Source: Beggiatoa leptomitoformis (lineage in GTDB: Bacteria > Pseudomonadota > Gammaproteobacteria > Beggiatoales > Beggiatoaceae). Taken from it: a DNA stretch of 64,000 nucleotides. The DNA is taken from the NCBI RefSeq assembly GCF_001305575.3, contig NZ_CP012373.2:3110261-3174260 (forward strand). Direction: 5' to 3'. Below the pieces are notes generated by a model. It ran no database searches. It saw only the letters and a list, made by a program, of their open reading frames with translations, and was not told the DNA's origin. Shown piece by piece: positions 47,313 to 55,594 of the stretch. The stretch's first letter is position 1. Each line of letters opens with the position of its first letter. A program made the position numbers and the translations under genes.

Positions 47313-48002
47313 TTAGTTTTCTAGTTTATACCCTACACCGTAAATGGAACGAATCATTTCTGTCTCAGGTTCTAATTCGGCTAATTTTTTACGTAAATTT
47401 TTGATGTGGCTGTCAACGGTGCGGTCAGTAACAATGCGATTATCTTCATATAAACGGTCTAGCAGTTGGGCGCGCGAATAAACTCTGCCGTGTGAATTTA
47501 AGAGCGTGCTGAGTAGGCGAAATTCAGCGGGGGTTAAATCTAAAATATGTCCCTTAAAACTGATGGTGTAACGTTCTTCGTCGATAATAAATCCTAAGTT
47601 TACAGGTGGTTCTATTTCGGTTTGTCCGTTAGCCACACGACGTAAAATAGCCCGCACACGCGCAATAATTTCACGCAGGCTATAGGGTTTACAAATATAA
47701 TCATCGGCTCCTAATTCCAATCCCAATAAGCGGTCAATTTCTTCAACCCGCGCCGTTGCCATCATAATGGGTATTTGTGAGGTTTGCCGCAATTCGCGAC
47801 AGATTTCTATTCCATCTTTATGGGGTAGCATTAAATCTAGGATAATCAAATCTGTTGTATTGTGTTCACACCAAGGCAATACATCCGCTCCATCGGCTAG
47901 CCAATGGGTTATAAAACCTGCTTGGTGTAAATAATCTTCGAGCAAATGGGCAAGTTTTGGCTCATCTTCAACAATTAATATATGGCGTTGATTGTTTTCC
48001 AT
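47313..48002 (-). CDS. OmpR-family response regulator, BaeR-like
   Basis: A 229-residue regulator: receiver domain with acidic pocket VEDE (residues 11-14), phosphoacceptor D56 in LIILDLMLP and the lysine in KPYSLREI, then a winged-helix DNA-binding domain with LTPAEFRLLSTLL and RTVDSHIKNLRKK. Sequence and partner kinase fit BaeR, which controls responses to envelope stress. It starts 6 nt behind the kinase gene, in one operon with it. Confidence 0.88.
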   Translation of the reverse strand: MENNQRHILIVEDEPKLAHLLEDYLHQAGFITHWLADGADVLPWCEHNTTDLIILDLMLPHKDGIEICRELRQTSQIPIMMATARVEEIDRLLGLELGADDYICKPYSLREIIARVRAILRRVANGQTEIEPPVNLGFIIDEERYTISFKGHILDLTPAEFRLLSTLLNSHGRVYSRAQLLDRLYEDNRIVTDRTVDSHIKNLRKKLAELEPETEMIRSIYGVGYKLEN

Positions 48003-48008
48003 TGTGTT

Positions 48009-49598
48009 TTAACTCGGTTGTAATGGCAGTTCGATACGGATACCAAGCCCACCCAATGAGGCATGAAAAGCGTTGATTGTGCCACCATGTGCTTCCACAA
48101 TATTCTTACAAATGGCTAAACCCAGCCCAGCCCCGCCCGATGCACGGCTACGCGATTTATCCACACGATATAACCGTTCAAACAATAATGGCAACGCTTC
48201 ATCAGGAACATTTGGCGGGCTGTCTTCTAAACAAATGATAACCCGATTTGCCATTTGCGCTACCGTGATTAAAATACTGCCGCCTGTATCTGTATAACGC
48301 ACAGTATTTTCAAGTAAATTATGAAATAGTTGCATAAAACGTCGTACATCTACTGCACAATAAATAGGCGTGAGGGTTTGTGTTTGATTGATTAGTTGTA
48401 ATTGATGTTGGCGAAAACGGGTTTGAAACACGTCTAACACCTCTTCAATCAATATCAGAATGTTACATGTTTCGCGCCGATAATCTAATGCGCCAACGTC
48501 AGACAAGGCTAATTCATATAAATCATCAACTAATTTCCCAAGCCCTAACACTTCAACATGTAACGATTTTAATGCAACGGCATTAAATTGACGAATACCA
48601 TCTTGAATTGCCTCAATTTCTCCGCGCAAAATAGCTAACGGTGTACGCAGTTCATGCGATATATCTGCAATCCATTGTCGTCGTGCAGTTTCATTCCGCT
48701 CCAAAGTATGCGCGAGTAGATTAAAATCACTTGCAAGCTGTCCTAATTCATCATGACTACTCACTTGCACACGGGTTTGATACTGCCCCGCCCCTAAATG
48801 ACGCGCAGCAGTAGTAATCCGTTGCACAGGAATCAATAACTGTCGCGCTAACCATAAAGAAATCAACGCAGAAATCAGTACACCCAACACCGCCGTTAAG
48901 TAGTATGTTTGCGTTTGTTGTTTTAAAAAACTGGCCGCTAAATAATTGGTTTCAATCTGCATTTGATGTATAGCCAACCATGCGACGGGTTTATCATTAT
49001 GATAAATCGGTAATAAACTTTCGTTACCTTCTATGGTGAATGGCGAGCCGATAATCATTTTTTTATCTGGGGTTAGCAACCGTAAACGTGGACGCAAAGC
49101 AAAAGGTGATAAGGGTACAATGCCTTCACCTTGATGATGGGGGGGACGAAAAGGCGGTTCTCCCCTATATTCATCGGGTGGACGCGGACGAAAAGGCGGT
49201 TCACGTTCATTTCCATCAGGTAGGCGTGGACGAAAAGCAGATTCACGCTCATTTATCTCTGCTGGCGGACGAAGTGGCGGGTCAAGAGAATGTAATATCT
49301 CACCAAAAGGGCGAGGTTGGGGCAACGGCGGTAATTGAAACTCTTCACCTAAATGTTTATTTAACAAGGTCTCCCACAAATTCCGATTATTCTGCAAAAA
49401 TTGCCAACTGCCTTTTTTTGTGTATTCAGCTTCTAAAGCCAGACGTAATTCTGTGAGACGTTCCGTTTCAGCATTATGCAAATAATCGGTGAAACCTGAT
49501 TGAAAACTCCAATGAGCGGAAATCGCCATGATGATAGCAACCAGCGTACTGCTACATAAGAGTGCGAGAAATAATTTTGCTAACAAGCCAAATTTCAT
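48009..49598 (-). CDS. BaeS-like sensor histidine kinase with repeated sensor loop
   Basis: A 529-residue membrane kinase. I start at the ATG at 49598, with a GAAGG ribosome-binding site and a normal first helix (GLLAKLFLALLCSSTLVAI); the longer frame to 49712 would run through a terminator. The periplasmic loop contains a Pro/Arg-rich tandem repeat (nt 49144-49266). Then come the second helix (LTAVLGVLISALISLWLA), HAMP, HisKA with H315 in ISHELRTPLAIL, and HATPase with N box (LLENTVRY) and G2 (SGGAGLGLAIC). It is followed by its response regulator. The EF-hand gene upstream has its own terminator. Confidence 0.88.
   Translation of the reverse strand: MKFGLLAKLFLALLCSSTLVAIIMAISAHWSFQSGFTDYLHNAETERLTELRLALEAEYTKKGSWQFLQNNRNLWETLLNKHLGEEFQLPPLPQPRPFGEILHSLDPPLRPPAEINERESAFRPRLPDGNEREPPFRPRPPDEYRGEPPFRPPHHQGEGIVPLSPFALRPRLRLLTPDKKMIIGSPFTIEGNESLLPIYHNDKPVAWLAIHQMQIETNYLAASFLKQQTQTYYLTAVLGVLISALISLWLARQLLIPVQRITTAARHLGAGQYQTRVQVSSHDELGQLASDFNLLAHTLERNETARRQWIADISHELRTPLAILRGEIEAIQDGIRQFNAVALKSLHVEVLGLGKLVDDLYELALSDVGALDYRRETCNILILIEEVLDVFQTRFRQHQLQLINQTQTLTPIYCAVDVRRFMQLFHNLLENTVRYTDTGGSILITVAQMANRVIICLEDSPPNVPDEALPLLFERLYRVDKSRSRASGGAGLGLAICKNIVEAHGGTINAFHASLGGLGIRIELPLQPS
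49144..49266 (-). repeat. 42-nt tandem repeat in the kinase sensor loop
   Basis: Units begin with GGACGAAAAGGCGG on the plus strand at 49144, 49186 and 49228, with a spacing of 42, 42 and then 39 nt to a fourth partial unit at 49267. They encode a 14-residue unit of the type EREPPFRPRPPDEY. All units are in frame, so copy number changes would alter only loop length. Confidence 0.8.
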
Positions 49599-49638
49599 AT
49601 TCTTCACCTTCAACGAAAATCCTACCCATTTTAATCGA

Positions 49639-49674
49639 CAAAAAAGACCACTGAGATTATAAACCCCAGTGGTC
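49639..49674 (-). terminator. Terminator of the EF-hand protein gene
   Basis: GACCACTG and CAGTGGTC form a perfect 8-bp stem; on the minus strand the hairpin runs into TTTTTT. It lies 58 nt past the EF-hand stop codon and ahead of the kinase start. Confidence 0.88.
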
Positions 49675-49732
49675 AAACACTTTCCCTTAAGAAACCCGTT
49701 ATTGCAAAGCAAGTTGCCTTTTTAATAATTTA

Positions 49733-50305
49733 TTATCTGGCAGGACGTGCGCCGCGTCCTTCGCCACCCGGTGGTGCAGGGGGGAGAGCAGTAAATTCAT
49801 CTTGTGAAATAACACCGTTACCATCGCTATCTAAATGTGCAAAATGTTGCCACAAATGACCTTCTTCACCTTTCAACGCAGCAAACTCGGTTAAACTTAA
49901 ACCTGCATCCGCATTCGTATCCGCTAAACCAAAAAGTGTTGCTAATGTTGCGCTGCTTTCTTCAGGTTGGTTTGCAACAAATTCAGCGGCACTAATCACT
50001 CCGTTGCTATCGGCATCTAAATTGCCAAATTCATGATTTAAACGTTCTGATTTTTTGCTACTTTCAAAACCTTGTAACTCAGTAAGACTTAAATTACCAT
50101 CGCCATTAACATCAGCACTTTTAAATTCTGCGGTACGCATGGCTTGCATTTCAGTTTCGCTCAACACACCATCTTGGTCAGTATCATATTGTGCTATGAT
50201 TTCAGCAGGTAATGGTGGTGGGTTACCGGGACCTTGAGCGAAAACGGGGACAGTCGCAGAGAGGGCGAGCATTAAAGTAGTATAACGTCTTGTTCTATTT
50301 AACAT
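49733..50305 (-). CDS. Exported EF-hand calcium-binding protein
   Basis: A 190-residue protein with a signal peptide (to about residue 23, VPVFAQ). Five EF-hand loops are visible at residues 41-52, 65-76, 97-108, 129-140 and 159-170, such as DTDQDGVLSETE and DVNGDGNLSLTE. The fourth, DTNADAGLSLTE, has lost the central glycine and probably binds poorly. A Gly/Arg-rich tail follows. It should bind Ca2+ in the periplasm. It lies directly upstream of the BaeSR-like genes, ends at a strong terminator, and could be a target of that system, which is inference. Confidence 0.85.
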   Translation of the reverse strand: MLNRTRRYTTLMLALSATVPVFAQGPGNPPPLPAEIIAQYDTDQDGVLSETEMQAMRTAEFKSADVNGDGNLSLTELQGFESSKKSERLNHEFGNLDADSNGVISAAEFVANQPEESSATLATLFGLADTNADAGLSLTEFAALKGEEGHLWQHFAHLDSDGNGVISQDEFTALPPAPPGGEGRGARPAR

Positions 50306-50521
50306 GATTTACTTCCTCGTACGTGTCGTTGTCGTTATTAAAAACTGAAACAATTTGTGTTCCAGATGGTGATAATGATGCGCGACAATTGCGGTTTTTT
50401 TTTGAGGAAATTGTGAAGATTTTGTGGAGTTATTCGCAGACAAAAAAACGGAAGTAAAAACAGGATAGAATATGCAGTATAATCAACAAGTCGTATTTAA
50501 TTAATCATGGTAAATATTCTT

Positions 50522-50731
50522 ATGAACAGTAAAACCCTTATTTATAGGACAAGTATTACATTAATATTTCTGCTTTCAGGCTGTTCAACACAAGCATGGT
50601 ACGATGGTTTACAGCAAAAAGATAAACTAGATTGCCTAAATAATCCAACTGTTAGCGTTGATAGTTGTAACGAACAAAAAAGTTACACTGACTATAAACG
50701 TGAAACAAATAAGGCATTGTCAAATCAATAA
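50522..50731 (+). CDS. Small lipoprotein
   Basis: A 69-residue protein with a lipoprotein signal: MNSKTLIYRTSITLIFLLSGC, lipobox LSGC at residues 18-21. The mature part is about 49 residues, hydrophilic, with two further cysteines (DCLNN and DSCNE) that could form a disulfide. No family is recognised. An alternative ATG at 50507 would add five residues; neither start has a clear ribosome-binding site. The gene stands alone before a bidirectional terminator. Confidence 0.65.
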   Translation: MNSKTLIYRTSITLIFLLSGCSTQAWYDGLQQKDKLDCLNNPTVSVDSCNEQKSYTDYKRETNKALSNQ

Positions 50732-50805
50732 AACTTGTTTAAATCAGAACTGACTGAATATTAAAAACCGCCAAAATTAACAGACACACGCCACTAAAAA
50801 ATAAT

Positions 50806-50837
50806 AAACCCCAGTGTTAAAAATTAACTGGGGTTTT
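50806..50837. terminator. Bidirectional terminator between the lipoprotein gene and accD
   Basis: AAACCCCAGT-G-TTAA faces TTAA-C-TGGGGTTT over a short A-rich loop, with TTTT on the plus side and a T-rich TTTATTATTTTTT on the minus side. It serves two convergent genes. Confidence 0.8.
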
Positions 50838-50868
50838 CATGGCTTTTAAATAGTATTAACCGCAGTCG

Positions 50869-51783
50869 TTAAGTTTCTTCCGCGCCTTCCTCTTCCGATT
50901 TATGCGCTAATAAGGCAACCATTGGCGATGGTTGACGCACTAACATTGCTAACACCGTTGCTAAGGTATCGCGCATTTCCCGACGGTCGACAATCATATC
51001 AACCACGCCATGTTTTAATAAAAACTCGCTACGTTGAAACCCTTCAGGCAAGGTTTCCCGCACAGTTTGTTCAATTACGCGAGGGCCTGCAAAACCGATT
51101 AACGCATTGGGTTCAGCCACGTTAATATCACCTAACATGGCAAAACTTGCGGATACCCCCCCCGTCGTCGGGTCGGTCAAAACGGAAATAAAGGGTACAC
51201 CTTGTTTACCTAAGCGGTTTAAAATCGCGCTGGTTTTTGCCATTTGCATTAGGGAAAACAGGGCTTCTTGCATACGCGCGCCACCGCTGGCAGAAAAGCA
51301 GATAAAAGGGATTTTTTGCTCTAATGCGATTTGCGCACCACGAACAAAGCGTTCACCAACCACGCTTCCCATAGACCCGCCCATAAAATTAAATTCAAAT
51401 GCGCAGACAACCACAGGAATGCTATGTACCGCGCCTTTCATCACAATCAGTGCGTCTTTTTCGCCAGTGGCTTTTTGGGCTTGGGTGATGCGGTCTTTAT
51501 ATTTTTTGCTATCACGAAATTTTAATTTATCTACGGGCGATAAATTTGCGCCGATTTCTTCACGCGGACTGCTGTCTAAAAAGCTATCCAGCCGTTGCCG
51601 TGCGTTGATGCGGATGTGGTGACTACATTTAGGACAAACGTGCAAATTACGTTCTAATTCAGACTTATATAAAACTGTCTGACAGATTGGGCATTTATTC
51701 CATAATCCTTCAGGGACTGTATGGGTGCTTTTTTTTCCGTCCGTGCGGATGCGGGAAGGCAGAAGTTTTTCAAACCAGCTCAT
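50869..51783 (-). CDS. accD: Acetyl-CoA carboxylase carboxyltransferase beta subunit
   Basis: A 304-residue AccD. The zinc ribbon uses C31, C34, C50 and C53 (CPICQ ... CPKC). The crotonase-like domain has the blocks [33 protein letters not shown] and [14 protein letters not shown]. With AccA it transfers carboxylate from biotin to acetyl-CoA, the first step of fatty acid synthesis. It follows the citramalate synthase gene by 45 nt on the same strand and ends at the bidirectional terminator. Confidence 0.95.
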   Translation of the reverse strand: MSWFEKLLPSRIRTDGKKSTHTVPEGLWNKCPICQTVLYKSELERNLHVCPKCSHHIRINARQRLDSFLDSSPREEIGANLSPVDKLKFRDSKKYKDRITQAQKATGEKDALIVMKGAVHSIPVVVCAFEFNFMGGSMGSVVGERFVRGAQIALEQKIPFICFSASGGARMQEALFSLMQMAKTSAILNRLGKQGVPFISVLTDPTTGGVSASFAMLGDINVAEPNALIGFAGPRVIEQTVRETLPEGFQRSEFLLKHGVVDMIVDRREMRDTLATVLAMLVRQPSPMVALLAHKSEEEGAEET

Positions 51784-51828
51784 ATTACGTTATTGTCTTG
51801 AAAAGTGAGATAAAAAACAGGTTAATTC

Positions 51829-53433
51829 TTAAACAACCGCGCTGAGTGTTGTGTTTGCGGATGTCAACAAGATAGAATTAGTACCCCGTTCATAATGTTG
51901 AATAATTAGGTTAACCATTTTAACCGTTGCTTCAATTGCCGCCATGATTTGGTCGGAATCAACCCCGCGAGTGGTCAGCATTTTGGTATCTCCACCGCGT
52001 TGGACTTGCCAAGTAATGATGGTTTGTACCAGTGCATCTGTTCTACCGCCGGGCGGGATTGTAACAATATAATCAATCAATTGTGGCACGGGTAAATCAA
52101 AAGCCGTTAAAATATCTTTCATTGCATTCATAAACGCATCATAACCACCATCGCCCTTAGCGTAGCCTTCTTGCATTTGTCCTTGATAAGCACAGCGCAC
52201 AACGGCTAAGGATTTAAATCCATAGGTAGAATTAACCGAGCAATGTAGCAGTTTAAAGGGTAATTCGCCCGTTGTGCCAAAAATATCGCCGATTAAGTAG
52301 GGTAAATCTTCTTTGGTAATTACTTCTTTACGGTCGCCGATTTCAACGATTTTTTGCAGTAAAACTTTTTTCTCGTCGTCGGTCAGTTCAATATCTAAGG
52401 CTTGTAATGCCATTTCTAAATTGGCGCGCCCTGATAATTTACCCAGTGCGTAATCACGCTTGCGGTTAAACCGTTCTGGAATAAGTGGATTTGCGTATAA
52501 ATTGCCTTTTTTATCGCCATCCGCATGGATGCCCGCGGTTTGGGTAAAAACGTTTTTACCGTAAATTGGCTTGTTATTCGCCATCCGTTGTCCTGAAAAC
52601 ATTTCTACGTATTGCGAGGCTTTATAAAGCATTTTTTCATCAATGTTTAAACGCACGTCGAGAAAATCGCTGAGTGCTACGGCAACTTCATCCAGTGCGG
52701 CATTGCCTGCCCGTTCACCCATGCCATTAATTGTCGCATGGATGCCATGAATCCCTGCTTTTACCGCCGCGAGTGCGTTTGCGGTGCCTAAGCCATAGTC
52801 ATCATGGGGGTGAAAGTCAAAATGGGCGTTAGGGTAGCGTTTGGTGATGTCAGAAATGTATTCGTAAGTTGCGAAGGGGTTTAAAATCCCTAATGTATCA
52901 GGTAATAAAATTCGTTTTACAGGCAGTTGTAATAATGCCTCAATCAGTTGATAAACATAGGCGGGTGAGGTTTTAATGCCATTAGAAAAATCTTCTAAAT
53001 AGACATTCACCGCAACTTCTTTTTCAAGGGCATAGTCTATGGTTTTACGAATATCTGCAATGTGTTGTTCTGGGGTTTTGCGGAGTTGTTCGTTACAGTG
53101 TTTGTAAGAGCCTTTGGTTAATAAATTAATGCGTTGAATGCCAACGGCTTTTGCCCAATCAATCGAGGTAGTACCATCGACAAAGCTGAGAATTTCTAAG
53201 CGGTCGACCAAATTAACGCTTTTTGCCCAGTTGACGACCTGAATCACTGATTTACGTTCACCTTCAGAGGCTTTAGCAGATGCAATTTCTAATCTGTCAA
53301 CTTTTACTTCTGTTAGTAACATTTTCGAAATAGTGAGTTTTTCTTCAGGGGTATAAGATACGTTTTGCATCTGCTCACCGTCTCTTAATGTGGTATCCAT
53401 GATTTCGACGGTACGTTTTTCCTGCGTATTCAC
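51829..53433 (-). CDS. cimA: (R)-citramalate synthase, Leptospira CimA type
   Basis: A 534-residue HMGL-like enzyme. The TIM-barrel start MDTTLRDGEQMQNVSYTPEEK has the R-D catalytic pair; metal ligands are in FHPHDDYGLGTANALAAV, and NGMGERAGNAALDE follows. VYLEDFSNG, LLTKGS, FTQTAGIHADGDKKGNLYA and KLSGRA match the Leptospira citramalate synthase closely, including the Tyr and Leu region that prefers pyruvate. A regulatory LeuA_dimer domain ends the protein, so feedback control by isoleucine is likely. It condenses pyruvate and acetyl-CoA to start a threonine-independent route to isoleucine. The start is a GTG with GAGGA 7 nt upstream. 2-Isopropylmalate synthase is the less likely alternative. 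Confidence 0.78.
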   Translation of the reverse strand: MNTQEKRTVEIMDTTLRDGEQMQNVSYTPEEKLTISKMLLTEVKVDRLEIASAKASEGERKSVIQVVNWAKSVNLVDRLEILSFVDGTTSIDWAKAVGIQRINLLTKGSYKHCNEQLRKTPEQHIADIRKTIDYALEKEVAVNVYLEDFSNGIKTSPAYVYQLIEALLQLPVKRILLPDTLGILNPFATYEYISDITKRYPNAHFDFHPHDDYGLGTANALAAVKAGIHGIHATINGMGERAGNAALDEVAVALSDFLDVRLNIDEKMLYKASQYVEMFSGQRMANNKPIYGKNVFTQTAGIHADGDKKGNLYANPLIPERFNRKRDYALGKLSGRANLEMALQALDIELTDDEKKVLLQKIVEIGDRKEVITKEDLPYLIGDIFGTTGELPFKLLHCSVNSTYGFKSLAVVRCAYQGQMQEGYAKGDGGYDAFMNAMKDILTAFDLPVPQLIDYIVTIPPGGRTDALVQTIITWQVQRGGDTKMLTTRGVDSDQIMAAIEATVKMVNLIIQHYERGTNSILLTSANTTLSAVV

Positions 53434-53469
53434 AATAATTCCTCAACACTCAACGACAAATTTTTGGTA

Positions 53470-53540
53470 GTGCCAGACTAAATATTTTTCCTTAATTTCT
53501 CTATCGCTAAAGAGATAGATGAAAAATTTAGGATTGGCAC
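53470..53540 (-). promoter_or_regulatory. Long hairpin in the cimA leader
   Basis: GTGCCA at the left end pairs with TGGCAC at the right; inside, CTAAATATTTTTC pairs with GAAAAATTTAG, and TCTATC with GATAGA near the tip. The 71-nt hairpin ends 37 nt before the GTG start codon on the minus strand, within the probable leader RNA. It could be an attenuator-like or protein-binding element, or just a mobile palindrome; there is no direct proof of either. Confidence 0.5.
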
Positions 53541-53687
53541 GACTTACTTTTTAAAGGGTAAATCCGCTTATTGTAGCGGACTATGCAAAATAGAAAAGAG
53601 ATAGGCTAGTTTTCATCGTAGATAACCGCATATCTCTCCTATTCACTCAAATAGTATAAACCGCTATGACTGACGTATAGAAAATAC

Positions 53688-54014
53688 ATGATGGCAAACT
53701 CTTTATTTCTTCTTATTCTCCTTGCGGCTATTGTTTGGTACTGGTTTGACAGTCAGCGCAGCCATGAAAAGGCGGTGTCAATCTGTCGTAAACTTTGTCA
53801 ACAGTATGAATTACAACTTCTTGATGATACGGTTGTGCAACGTAAACTGGGCTTGAGTCGTCGTGCAGATGGTTGGTTGCAGTTAAAGCGAACTTATTTT
53901 TTTGAGTTTTTTGCAGGTGGCGATAATCGTGCTGAGGGTGTATTGGTTCTTAATGGTGAACGGCTTGAAATGTTTGAGTTATCAAATCACACAGAACGCA
54001 CTTTTATCGGCTAA
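53688..54014 (+). CDS. DUF3301-like small membrane protein
   Basis: A 108-residue protein with one N-terminal helix (SLFLLILLAAIVWYWFDSQ) and a cytosolic domain containing VQRKLGLSRRADGWLQLKRTYFFEF, the characteristic block of DUF3301 proteins. Function unknown. It is followed after 15 nt by the SDR gene with which it is probably co-transcribed, and is divergent from cimA. Confidence 0.8.
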   Translation: MMANSLFLLILLAAIVWYWFDSQRSHEKAVSICRKLCQQYELQLLDDTVVQRKLGLSRRADGWLQLKRTYFFEFFAGGDNRAEGVLVLNGERLEMFELSNHTERTFIG

Positions 54015-54029
54015 TTCAAAGGAGATTTC

Positions 54030-54872
54030 ATGAATCCATCTAATCAGCGCACGGTGTTAGTCACGGGCTGTTCTAGCGGTATTGGTTATTGTGTCGCGAA
54101 AGGGCTTTTAGCACGGGGTTATCGGGTGTTTGCAACGGCTCGCCGCGCTGAAGATATTGCACGTTTACAAGCAGAAGGTTTGGAAACGCTATTGTTGGAT
54201 TTAAATGATTCAGTTTCCATTCAACACGCTGTCACGCAGTTGTTAAGTCAAACCGGTGGAAAGCTTTATGGTTTGTTTAATAATGCTGCTTATGGTCAAC
54301 CCGGTGCGGTGGAGGACTTGAGCCGTCAGGCATTACGTGAGCAGTTTGAAACTAATTTGTTTGGTACGCATGAATTGACTACGTTAGTGTTGCCCGTGAT
54401 GCGTCGTCAAGGAGAAGGGCGGATTATTCATAACAGCTCTATTTTGGGAATGGTTGCTATGCCCATGCGGGGTGCATATAACGCCTCTAAATTTGCGCTA
54501 GAAGGGCTTACAGATACACTGCGTATAGAGTTGCAGGGGACAAATATCGGTGTTTCTTTAATAGAACCCGGTCCTATCCGCAGTCGGTTTCGCGCCAATG
54601 CCTTTGCGATGTATAAAAAACATATCAATCCCACTAACAGCCCGCATCAAGCGCATTATCAGCAGGCAGAAGCGCGCTTACAAAAACAAGGGGATGCAGC
54701 TCCGTTTACCTTGCCACCTGAAGCGGTGTTAAAACGGGTCATTCATGCTTTGGAAGCTAAACAGCCGCAAATTCGTTATTATGTGACGATACCCACTTAT
54801 TTTTTAACGACGTTAAAACGGTTATTGCCTTATCGGGTGATGGATTGGATTATTCGACGCTTACCTGCTTAA
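54030..54872 (+). CDS. SDR-family oxidoreductase
   Basis: A 280-residue classical short-chain dehydrogenase. The NAD(P)-binding motif TGCSSGIG covers residues 12-19, NNAAYG follows, and the active site is S...Y150-x-x-x-K154 (YNASK). A C-terminal extension with PYRVMDWIIRRLPA may touch the membrane. The substrate is unknown; sequence style fits the YbbO/retinol-dehydrogenase-like group. The ribosome-binding site AAAGGAG is excellent. Confidence 0.85.
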   Translation: MNPSNQRTVLVTGCSSGIGYCVAKGLLARGYRVFATARRAEDIARLQAEGLETLLLDLNDSVSIQHAVTQLLSQTGGKLYGLFNNAAYGQPGAVEDLSRQALREQFETNLFGTHELTTLVLPVMRRQGEGRIIHNSSILGMVAMPMRGAYNASKFALEGLTDTLRIELQGTNIGVSLIEPGPIRSRFRANAFAMYKKHINPTNSPHQAHYQQAEARLQKQGDAAPFTLPPEAVLKRVIHALEAKQPQIRYYVTIPTYFLTTLKRLLPYRVMDWIIRRLPA

Positions 54873-54878
54873 GGGCTT

Positions 54879-54972
54879 GTCTAAGTTAGAATTAATAGTG
54901 TCCATAGAAAGTTATTTAATCCGTCTTTGCGATTCTGGAAATTCCGATAATTCTGAAAATCCTGATTCAGAC
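54879..54972. repeat. GTCTAAGTTAGAATT-type inverted-repeat element
   Basis: GTCTAAGTTAGAATTA at the left faces AATTCTGAAAATCCTGATTC(AGAC) at the right. The 94-bp element lies immediately behind the SDR stop codon, in the gap before the convergent unknown gene. Confidence 0.6.
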
Positions 54973-54988
54973 GCGCTTTATGATAAAT

Positions 54989-55537
54989 CTAAAATAAATC
55001 GCCTGTTATAAAATGTTGTAAATAGTCTTTTTTGTCTTCCAAACTCATGGTTGTTTCTAAATAGTCATGCCATAACATGTATTCGTATTGCATGATTTTA
55101 ATTTCCCATGTACAGGCTACGCCCGTTTTTTCCAATGGTTTAGGCGATAAATCGGGGAAACTGCCTTCTACTGTGTACGTTTGAGTAAATAAGACATTGC
55201 CACGTCCCCAAATATTAATGCTTAAAAAGCCTTGTGACAGAATGGCAAAGCCCATGCCTTGTTTTTCTGCAACACGTCCTTGTTCAATTTCTTGGTAAAT
55301 AAAATCGTGCAAGGTCTCTTGTAAATGTTGGGGGAGTGGTTCAGTCTCACGCAACATTTGGTATAGTTTTAAAACTAACTTTTCATGCACGACAAACCCA
55401 ATCGGATGAGCAGAACGGCGAATATATTGATAGGTTTTTGCATATTGGTCGGTTAAACGGTCTATATTACCGTGTGTTTGCAAATAGTTATCGTTGAGTT
55501 CGGCTGTTAGGGGTAAAACAAGGGTATTGCTGGGCAT
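54989..55537 (-). CDS. Unknown 182-residue protein of the radical SAM/FGE-fold cassette
   Basis: Not recognised. The start is the ATG at 55537, preceded by AGAAGGA; a TTG/GTG-type longer frame adds nine residues without support. The protein has no signal peptide, membrane helix or cysteine cluster (one Cys). It is rich in aromatic residues (YAKTYQYIRRSAHP, GFLSINIWGRGNVLF, MQYEYMLWHDYL), suggesting a compact alpha/beta fold. It is last in a three-gene minus-strand group with an FGE-fold gene and a radical SAM gene, 57 nt behind the former. Confidence 0.65.
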   Translation of the reverse strand: MPSNTLVLPLTAELNDNYLQTHGNIDRLTDQYAKTYQYIRRSAHPIGFVVHEKLVLKLYQMLRETEPLPQHLQETLHDFIYQEIEQGRVAEKQGMGFAILSQGFLSINIWGRGNVLFTQTYTVEGSFPDLSPKPLEKTGVACTWEIKIMQYEYMLWHDYLETTMSLEDKKDYLQHFITGDLF

Positions 55538-55594
55538 TATTATTCCTTCTAACTTAATTACCACTGTTGATTGATGGAATTAGCTGGTTTGTGC

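Noticed and set aside
49599-49712. Longer kinase start
   Set aside because: The extra 38 codons are made of the EF-hand gene terminator and its surroundings; a good ribosome-binding site and first helix start at 49598.
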